Shown in pieces: positions 1 through 4,577 of a stretch of DNA of 5,632 nucleotides. The position numbers and the translations under genes were made by a program. Below the pieces are notes generated by a model. That model made no database searches. It saw nothing but the letters and a program-made list of their open reading frames with translations, and was not told where the DNA came from. Each line of letters begins with the position of its first letter. The stretch's first letter is position 1. The stretch comes from Sphingomonas sp. (GTDB taxonomy: Bacteria > Pseudomonadota > Alphaproteobacteria > Sphingomonadales > Sphingomonadaceae), in the NCBI GenBank assembly GCA_013812805.1, contig JACCSV010000111.1:1-5632 (forward strand), given 5' to 3'.

Positions 1-758
1 AAGCGCAGAATGGCGCGTTCATGATTGCCAAGGATATCGGCAGCGACCCGGGTTTCCAGGCGAACCGCGGCACCAGCATCGCCGTCCGGCGCAATCTCGG
101 CCCGGTCAATGCGACCATTTCCGGCGAGACCGGCAAGCTCAGGCGCCAGGTGCAGGACAGCGTCACCGAGCCCGCTTATCGGCTAACTGGGGTCACGCTT
201 GATCGCAGCTTCGGCAGTACCTGGGTTGCAGCGGGAGTCAGCCGCCTTGACGAAGCGAACAGCCTGCTCGGCGGTGCCTTTGCGCCAGCCCTCGGCGGCG
301 GCGGTTCGCGCACCTTCTTCGCCGATGCCGAAGCGCAGCGCGAGTTCGGCATGGGTTTCGCCGCCAGCGTCAGCACGCGGCGCGGCTGGACCAGTTTTGC
401 CACCGGCGATCTTCAGACCAGCGCTTACGCCTTCGACCTGTCGAAGCGCGGGCTGCTGGGCGACGGCGACCGCATCGGCTTGCGTGTTTCGCAGCCGCTG
501 CGGGTGGAGAGCGGCGGCTTTGGCCTGATGCTTCCGACCGGCTATGATTATTCGACTTTGTCGGCGACCAGCAGCTTCCGGAGCTACGCGCTAACCCCCA
601 GCGGCCGCGAGGTGGACGCCGAGCTCAGCTACGGCTCGTCGCTGCTGCGCGGCAAGGGATGGCTCGGCGCCAACCTGTTCGCCCGCCGGCAGCCCGGCCA
701 CATCGAAGGCGCCGACACCGACTACGGTGCCGCGATCCGCTTCACGCTCGGGATGTAA
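1..758 (+). CDS. C-terminal part of a probable S8-family serine peptidase with an outer-membrane-type C-terminal domain (5' end missing)
   Basis: The reading frame is open from the left edge (first full codon at position 3) to the TAA at 756-758, giving about 251 residues. The Met codon at 21 is probably internal, because in-frame coding sequence precedes it. The segment is rich in Gly, Ser, Ala and Arg, with alternating polar/hydrophobic stretches such as LGANLFARRQPG and DYGAAIRFTLGM that look like beta-strands. From memory, the order of landmarks (LDRSFG, GVSRLDEA, RRGWTSF, GDRIGLRVSQPLRV, YDYSTLS, GREVDAELSY, LFARRQPG, DYGAAIRF) matches the C-terminal domain of sphingomonad S8 peptidases. 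In those proteins a subtilisin domain precedes a domain thought to act at the outer membrane. The catalytic Asp/His/Ser residues would lie upstream, so peptidase identity is inferred. The last residue is Met, not the Phe usual for outer-membrane barrels. The gene converges on sufA with a 21-bp gap and has no functional link to the suf genes. Confidence 0.66.
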   Translation, partial: AQNGAFMIAKDIGSDPGFQANRGTSIAVRRNLGPVNATISGETGKLRRQVQDSVTEPAYRLTGVTLDRSFGSTWVAAGVSRLDEANSLLGGAFAPALGGGGSRTFFADAEAQREFGMGFAASVSTRRGWTSFATGDLQTSAYAFDLSKRGLLGDGDRIGLRVSQPLRVESGGFGLMLPTGYDYSTLSATSSFRSYALTPSGREVDAELSYGSSLLRGKGWLGANLFARRQPGHIEGADTDYGAAIRFTLGM

Positions 759-779
759 CCGAGGCCGGTATCGGTCAGA

Positions 780-1139
780 TCAGACGGTGAAGCTCTCGCC
801 GCAGCCGCAGGCGCCCTTGGCGTTGGGATTGTCGAATACGAAGCCGGCGGCAAAATCATCCTCGCGCCAGTCCATCACGCTTCCGACCAGGTAGAGCACG
901 GAGGCGCCGTCGACGTAGAAGGTGCCTCCGGGCGTCTCGATCTTCTCGTCGAATGCATTCTCGCTCGTCACATAATCGACCGAGTAAGCGAGGCCGGAGC
1001 AGCCGCGCCGAGGGGTCGACAGCTTGACCCCGATCGCGTCCGCCGGAGCGCGGCTCATCAGCTCGGCAATGCGGGCTTCGGCGGCGGGGGTCAGGGTGAT
1101 CGCGGCCGGGCGGGCACGCACCTTCGTTTGCGTATTCAT
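780..1139 (-). CDS. sufA: SufA, A-type iron-sulfur cluster carrier/scaffold (HesB/IscA family)
   Basis: This 119-residue protein has the full A-type carrier fold length. The three cluster-binding cysteines are visible: Cys47 in RRGCSGLAY, and Cys111 and Cys113 in NAKGACGCGESF near the C-terminus. Proteins of this family bind a [2Fe-2S] or [4Fe-4S] cluster between subunits and pass it from the SufBCD scaffold to target apoproteins in the cytoplasm. The first ~12 residues (with Thr, Lys, Arg) are a variable tail before the conserved ITLTPAAEARI start of the domain. The ATG at 1139 overlaps the TGA of the preceding sufT-like gene as ATGA, and a GGGGA (1148-1144) lies 4 nt before it, so translation is probably coupled. 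It is the last gene of the operon. ErpA or IscA are alternative family names, but its location in the suf cluster favours SufA. Confidence 0.93.
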   Translation of the reverse strand: MNTQTKVRARPAAITLTPAAEARIAELMSRAPADAIGVKLSTPRRGCSGLAYSVDYVTSENAFDEKIETPGGTFYVDGASVLYLVGSVMDWREDDFAAGFVFDNPNAKGACGCGESFTV

Positions 1140-1597
1140 AGCATCCCCAATTCTAGCCGGGCCTCGTCGCTCATCTTGCTCGGGTCCCAGGGCGGGTCCC
1201 AGACGAGCTTGACCTCGGCATCGCGGATGCCGGGGACCGACAGCACGCGAAGCTCGACCTCGGCCGGCATCGACTCGGCCACCGGGCAGTGCGGGGTGGT
1301 TAGCGTCATCAGCACCACCGCGTCGCCATCCTCGCTGATCTCGACATCGTAGATCAGCCCGAGCTCGTAGATGTCGACCGGGATCTCGGGGTCGTAGATC
1401 GACTTCAACGTCTCGATCACGCGCTCCTTGAGTTCGTCGGTGCTGTCGTCGGCGGCAGCGGGCTTCTCCTCGGTCTCACCGGCGAGGAAACCGGCGAGGT
1501 AATCGCGCTTGCGCTCGAACTCGGGCGTGACCCGGGCGCGCGGCGGCGGGGTCACCGACTCCACTTCCTCGACCTCGATCTTGCGTTCCTCGTTCAT
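1136..1597 (-). CDS. sufT: SufT-like DUF59/MIP18-family iron-sulfur assembly protein
   Basis: The protein is 153 residues from the ATG at 1597, which overlaps the sufS stop as ATGA. The frame stays open further upstream, but that part lies inside sufS and is antisense-free shadow coding, so 1597 is preferred despite a weak ribosome site. Residues 1-50 form a charged, Glu/Pro-rich variable tail. The DUF59 domain follows, with DPEIPVDIYELGLIY at 69-83, Cys104 in TPHCPV and WDPPW at 133-137. These are the family's typical motifs, including the single conserved cysteine. DUF59 proteins (bacterial SufT, eukaryotic MIP18/CIA2) help mature Fe-S proteins, and in many alphaproteobacteria and actinobacteria the gene sits within the suf operon. 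The exact biochemical step is not settled. The symbol follows the family name; many annotations simply say SUF system Fe-S assembly protein. Confidence 0.88.
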   Translation of the reverse strand: MNEERKIEVEEVESVTPPPRARVTPEFERKRDYLAGFLAGETEEKPAAADDSTDELKERVIETLKSIYDPEIPVDIYELGLIYDVEISEDGDAVVLMTLTTPHCPVAESMPAEVELRVLSVPGIRDAEVKLVWDPPWDPSKMSDEARLELGML

Positions 1598-2784
1598 CCA
1601 AAAATCCGTTTCACTTGCTCGATCCCGCGCACCAGCGCCTCGATGTCCGAGCTGTCGCTGTGCGCAGCGAAACTCGCGCGCGCCGTCGCCGGGACGCCGA
1701 GCAATTCCATCAGCGGCTGCGCGCAATGGTGGCCGGCGCGGACGGCGACGCCCGCGTCGTCCAATATGGTGGCGGTGTCGTGCGCGTGCACCCCGTCGAC
1801 GTTGAAGCTGACGATTCCGGCCGAATCTTCCGGGCCGTACAGGGTGACGCCGCCGACCGCTTGCAAGGCAGCGCGGCATTCGGCGACCAGCGTCGCCTCA
1901 TGCGCGTGGATCGCGTCGAGGCCGAGGGTCTGCACCCAGTCGATCGCGGCGTGGAGGCCGATGCCGCCGACGATGTGCGGCGTTCCAGCCTCGAACCGTT
2001 GCGGCGCGGGAAGGTAGGTCGAGCCTTCGAAGCGGACGCTGTCGATCATCGCGCCGCCTCCTTGCCACGGCGGCATCCGCTCGAGCAGTTTGGCACGGCC
2101 CCATAGGCAACCGATTCCGGTCGGGCCGTACAACTTGTGCCCGGAGAAAGCGTAGAAGTCGCAGCCGAGCTCGGCGACATCGACCGGCAGCCTTGGCACT
2201 GCCTGGCAGCCGTCGAGCAACAGCATCGCGCCTTCGGCATGAGCGATCCCGGCGGCGCGCGCCGCGTCGAGGATCGAGCCGAGCACGTTGGACACGTGGG
2301 CGAAAGCGACGAACCGGTGCTCATCCGTGAGCATCGCCTCGGCTGCGTCCAGATCGATCCGGCAGTCGGCGGTCAGGGGGCAGACGTCGACGTCATAGCC
2401 GGCGAGCTGCCACGGCACGATGTTGCTATGATGCTCGAGCGCGGACAGCAGCACGCGGTTGCGGCCGTCCTTGGGCATTTGCCGCGCCAACAGATTGATC
2501 GCCTCGGTCGCTCCGCGGGTGAACACCAGCTCGTCGGTTTGGCCGACAATCAACTTGGCCGCAGCCGCGCGCGCCGCTTCGTAGCGGCCGGTCATTTCCG
2601 ACGAGCGCTGGTAAACGCCGCGATGCACCGTCGCATAATCGCGCGCGTAAGCGGTGATCATCGCGTCGATCACCGGCTGTGGCTTTTGGGCGGTCGCGGC
2701 GCTGTCGAGGTAGTGCCAACCCTCGATTGCGGGGAATTGGCCGCGGACGGACAGTGCCGACTTGATGCGCGTGGGGGCGTTCAA
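1594..2784 (-). CDS. sufS: SufS, PLP-dependent cysteine desulfurase (class V aminotransferase fold, group II)
   Basis: SufS converts L-cysteine to L-alanine and leaves a persulfide on its active-site cysteine, supplying sulfur to the SufBCD scaffold. The 396-residue length fits the SufS/CsdA group (E. coli SufS is about 406). Visible residues: the EHHSN motif with His118/His119; Asp191 and Gln194 in LLLDGCQAV, which contact the PLP ring; the PLP-binding Lys217 in FSGHKLYGPTG; the substrate-loop stretch PPWQGGGAMI (238-247); and catalytic Cys354 in RAGHHCAQPLM. The start codon is TTG at 2784, overlapping the sufD stop as TTGA. A perfect GGAGG lies 5 nt upstream, and the next in-frame Met (residue 42) would remove conserved sequence. 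Small oddities are Cys193 in DGCQ, where E. coli has DGAQ, and AAHSD after RASF, where the E. coli protein has AMYNT. No sufE is present in the window, so the sulfur acceptor partner is not visible. Confidence 0.96.
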   Translation of the reverse strand: MNAPTRIKSALSVRGQFPAIEGWHYLDSAATAQKPQPVIDAMITAYARDYATVHRGVYQRSSEMTGRYEAARAAAAKLIVGQTDELVFTRGATEAINLLARQMPKDGRNRVLLSALEHHSNIVPWQLAGYDVDVCPLTADCRIDLDAAEAMLTDEHRFVAFAHVSNVLGSILDAARAAGIAHAEGAMLLLDGCQAVPRLPVDVAELGCDFYAFSGHKLYGPTGIGCLWGRAKLLERMPPWQGGGAMIDSVRFEGSTYLPAPQRFEAGTPHIVGGIGLHAAIDWVQTLGLDAIHAHEATLVAECRAALQAVGGVTLYGPEDSAGIVSFNVDGVHAHDTATILDDAGVAVRAGHHCAQPLMELLGVPATARASFAAHSDSSDIEALVRGIEQVKRIFG

Positions 2785-3527
2785 GCGACCCTCCGCAGCG
2801 CATCTGTGGCCGCAGTCGAGATCGCCGCGCGCTGCGCATCATCTTCGACGCTGTCCCAAAGGCCGGCGATGAAGCCTTGAAGCAGCAGCGCCCGAGCACT
2901 GGCGGGATCAAGCCCGCGCGACTGGGCGTAGAACAGCTGCGCAGCGTCGAGCTCGCCGACACTCGCACCGTGCGCGCATTTTACGTCATCGGCGTAAATC
3001 TCGAGCTCCGGCTTGCAGTTGGCGGTCGCGCCGCGGTCGAGCAGGATGGCTTTGACCGACTGCTCGCCGTCGGTGAGCTGCGCGCCGCGCGCGACTTCGA
3101 CCTTGCCCATGTAGGTTCCGACCGCTTTGCCCCCGAGCACCGAGCGCACCGTCTGGCGCGAAACCGCCGACGGCTCGATGTGGCGGACAGTGGTGACGAC
3201 TTCGAGGTTGGCGTCGGCAGTGCCGATATTGGCTGCGGTGAACTCGAAGCGAGCGCCTTCGTGCATGATCACGTCTAGTTCGACACGGCCGTATTCGGCG
3301 GCGGTGTTGAGGGCGAAAAGCGACAGCTCGGCACCGGCACCGACAAGAATGGCCGCACGGCGAACCTCGACATCCTCGCCGCCCGGCATCCAGATTTGTT
3401 GCGACTTTTGCTGCTCGGCAATTTCGATTCGATGCGGCTCGGCGAGATCGCTCCAGACCTGCTGGAGCGACTTCAGATCGGCGTACCGCCACGCCTCCTG
3501 CTTCCGGGTCGGGAACGGCGCGGTCAC
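2781..3527 (-). CDS. sufD: SufD, SufBCD scaffold subunit (short form)
   Basis: SufD pairs with SufB and, with SufC ATPase, forms the SufBC2D scaffold in the cytoplasm, contributing to iron entry and cluster assembly. The 248-residue protein starts with the conserved FPTRKQEAWRYADL (5-18) and carries the beta-helix core. It ends with the C-terminal helical region containing KPELEIYADDVKCAHGASVG (172-191) and QLFYAQSRGLD (197-207). Cys184 and His186 align with E. coli SufD Cys358 and His360; His360 is implicated in cluster formation. E. coli SufD is 423 residues, so this form lacks the long N-terminal extension and much of the region between the PTRK..W.Y motif and the beta-helix. Short forms appear usual in sphingomonads, so I do not read this as decay. 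The start is GTG at 3527, overlapping the sufC TGA as GTGA, with GGAGG 7 nt upstream. Confidence 0.94.
   Translation of the reverse strand: MTAPFPTRKQEAWRYADLKSLQQVWSDLAEPHRIEIAEQQKSQQIWMPGGEDVEVRRAAILVGAGAELSLFALNTAAEYGRVELDVIMHEGARFEFTAANIGTADANLEVVTTVRHIEPSAVSRQTVRSVLGGKAVGTYMGKVEVARGAQLTDGEQSVKAILLDRGATANCKPELEIYADDVKCAHGASVGELDAAQLFYAQSRGLDPASARALLLQGFIAGLWDSVEDDAQRAAISTAATDALRRVA
2790..2794 (-). promoter_or_regulatory. Strong Shine-Dalgarno that fixes the TTG start of sufS
   Basis: GGAGG lies inside the last codons of sufD (Arg-Arg), 5 nt before the TTG at 2784. Because sufS has no ATG or GTG near its N-terminus, this site is the main support for a TTG start and for coupled translation with sufD. 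Confidence 0.75.
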
Positions 3528-4351
3528 GCCGCCGCCTCCGCATAGCCTTCGCGCTCGAGCTCGTGGGCGAGCTCGGCACCGCCGCTGCGCGTCACCCGCC
3601 CCTCCGACAGTACGTGGACGCGATCAGGCCGTACATAGTCGAGCAGGCGCTGGTAATGCGTGATCAGGAGCACGCCTTTGCCGGGTGCGCGCATGATCCG
3701 GTTGATGCCGGCGCCGACGCTGCGCAGCGCATCGATGTCGAGCCCGCTGTCGGTTTCGTCGAGCACCGCGAAGCGCGGATTGATGATGCCCATCTGCACC
3801 ATTTCGGCCCGCTTCTTCTCGCCGCCGGAAAAGCCGACGTTGACCGGGCGCTTGAGCATCTCGGCGTCCATTCCCAACGCAGATGCCTGCTCGCGTGCCA
3901 GGCGGATGAACTCCGCGGCGGAAAGCTCGGCCTCGCCACGCCCACGCCGCTGCGAATTGAGGCTTTCGCGCAGGAACTGGAGCATCGAAACACCGGGGAT
4001 TTCGACCGGATATTGGAAGCCGAGGAACAGCCCCACGGCGGCGCGCTCGTGCGGGGCCATGGCGAGCAGGTCCATTCCCTCTTCGTCATTGCGAGCGGAG
4101 CGAAGCAATCCAGCGGCGCAGTCCTGGATTGCTTCGTCGCTACGCTCCTCGCAATGACGGGGTGAAAACGTCACCGACCCCTGCGTCACCTCATATTCAG
4201 GCCGCCCCGCCAGCACGTAGGCAAGCGTCGACTTGCCCGAGCCGTTCGGCCCCATGATCGCATGCACCTCTCCCGCGGGCACGTGCAGCGACACGCCGTT
4301 AAGGATCGGCTTGTCGGCGACGGTCGCGTGGAGGTTGATGATTTCAAGCAT
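3524..4351 (-). CDS. sufC: SufC, ABC-type ATPase of the SufBCD complex, carrying an in-frame palindromic-repeat insertion
   Basis: SufC hydrolyses ATP to drive conformational change in the SufB-SufD scaffold. All nucleotide-binding motifs are present: Walker A GPNGSGKS (34-41), Q-loop Gln113 in GFQYPVEIPGV, signature FSGGEKKR (174-181), Walker B AVLDE with Asp198 and Glu199 followed by TDSGLDIDAL, and the switch His232 in THYQR. The protein is 275 residues against 248 in E. coli. The excess lies at residues ~63-91, between GSVTF and GMDLLAMAPHERA, where E. coli has a short turn (VEFKGKDLLALSPEDRA). This extra stretch (HCEERSDEAIQ...LLRSARND) is encoded by the palindrome at 4084-4159. Flanking motifs are intact and in frame, so the ATPase is probably functional with a surface loop. 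ATG at 4351 overlaps the end of the small membrane gene by 8 nt; the ribosome site (GGTGGAAA) is modest. Confidence 0.96.
   Translation of the reverse strand: MLEIINLHATVADKPILNGVSLHVPAGEVHAIMGPNGSGKSTLAYVLAGRPEYEVTQGSVTFSPRHCEERSDEAIQDCAAGLLRSARNDEEGMDLLAMAPHERAAVGLFLGFQYPVEIPGVSMLQFLRESLNSQRRGRGEAELSAAEFIRLAREQASALGMDAEMLKRPVNVGFSGGEKKRAEMVQMGIINPRFAVLDETDSGLDIDALRSVGAGINRIMRAPGKGVLLITHYQRLLDYVRPDRVHVLSEGRVTRSGGAELAHELEREGYAEAAA
3535..3539 (-). promoter_or_regulatory. Shine-Dalgarno that supports the GTG start of sufD
   Basis: GGAGG lies within the last codons of sufC, 7 nt before the GTG at 3527. It supports this non-ATG start and couples sufD translation to sufC. Confidence 0.7.
4084..4159. 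repeat. Dispersed palindromic repeat element inserted in frame in sufC
   Basis: This is an imperfect inverted repeat of 76 bp. The outer arms (4084-4094 and 4149-4159, CGTCATTGCGA) match over 11 bp. The inner arms (4101-4113 and 4124-4136, CGAAGCAATCCAG) match over 13 bp around a 10-nt loop. Between them is an unequal internal loop of 6 nt on one side and 12 nt on the other. Read in the sufC frame it gives HCEERSDEAIQ and LLRSARND. On the plus strand it gives VIASGAKQS with DCFVATLLAMT, and in another frame SLRAERSNP. I recognise these peptides from memory as hallmark translations of a repeat scattered through many proteobacterial genomes, both between and inside genes. The element stays open in several frames on both strands, which helps explain how it can sit inside a coding region. 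No target-site duplication is evident by eye. Confidence 0.88.
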
Positions 4352-4577
4352 TTTCCACCGGAAACAGAAGCAAAAAGCTGACGACGACCGTGACTGACAC
4401 GCAAATCCAAAGCGCCACCCACAGTCCGACTATGTTGAAACGGAACCATCTCGGACTGCGGTCACGATGGATGCTCCACGGAAAGCTGGGCACCACACCG
4501 GTTCGCGTATTGGTGCGGATGATCAGCCACATCACCAAGTCAATGAAGACCATGTAGGCGATCGCGAAGTACGTCAC
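4344..4577 (-). CDS. Small two-helix inner-membrane protein of unknown function within the suf operon
   Basis: I do not recognise this 77-residue protein. It starts with GTG at 4577, overlapping the sufB TGA as GTGA, and GAGGGGAG (4591-4584) lies 6 nt upstream, so the start is well supported. Two hydrophobic segments are clear: residues 3-20 (YFAIAYMVFIDLVMWLII) and about 49-72 (IVGLWVALWICVSVTVVVSFLLLF). They are joined by a polar, basic loop (RTNTRTG, SIHRDRSPRWFRF) rich in Arg and Trp. The basic loop suggests, by the positive-inside rule, a hairpin with both termini periplasmic and the loop cytoplasmic. Its end overlaps the sufC start by 8 nt, so it is tightly built into the operon. The second half uses AT-richer and rarer codons (AGA, ATA, TCA) than its neighbours. 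A role in Fe-S assembly at the membrane is only a guess from position. Confidence 0.72.
   Translation of the reverse strand: MTYFAIAYMVFIDLVMWLIIRTNTRTGVVPSFPWSIHRDRSPRWFRFNIVGLWVALWICVSVTVVVSFLLLFPVENA

Noticed and set aside
758..775. Possible bidirectional terminator between the convergent genes (ACCGA ... TCGGT).
   Set aside because: The stem is only 5 bp with an 8-nt loop and there is no T-run on either strand.
1598..1879. Upstream extension of the sufT-like frame into sufS.
   Set aside because: This part is Arg-rich out-of-frame reading of sufS. The ATG at 1597, overlapping the sufS stop as ATGA, gives the normal DUF59 protein length.
2137..2880. Long plus-strand frame of 247 codons opposite sufS and the end of sufD.
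   Set aside because: It lies antisense to well-conserved genes, has an Arg/Ala/Gly/Asp-rich composition typical of high-GC antisense frames, and shows no recognisable domain.
4084..4159. Palindrome considered as an intrinsic terminator or insertion-sequence end.
   Set aside because: There is no T-run after the stem, the sufC frame continues through it, and there is no transposase or visible target duplication.
3563..4165. Plus-strand frame opposite sufC that ends in the VIASGAKQS...DCFVATLLAMT peptide.
   Set aside because: It is antisense to sufC, and its recognisable end is only the translation of the palindromic repeat.
3524..4351. sufC considered as a broken or frameshifted gene because of the insertion.
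   Set aside because: The frame is continuous, and Walker A, Q-loop, signature, Walker B and switch His are all intact on both sides of the insert.
4380..4460. Possible internal promoter for sufC in the AT-richer part of the membrane gene.
   Set aside because: No -35/-10 pair with acceptable spacing could be picked out on the minus strand.
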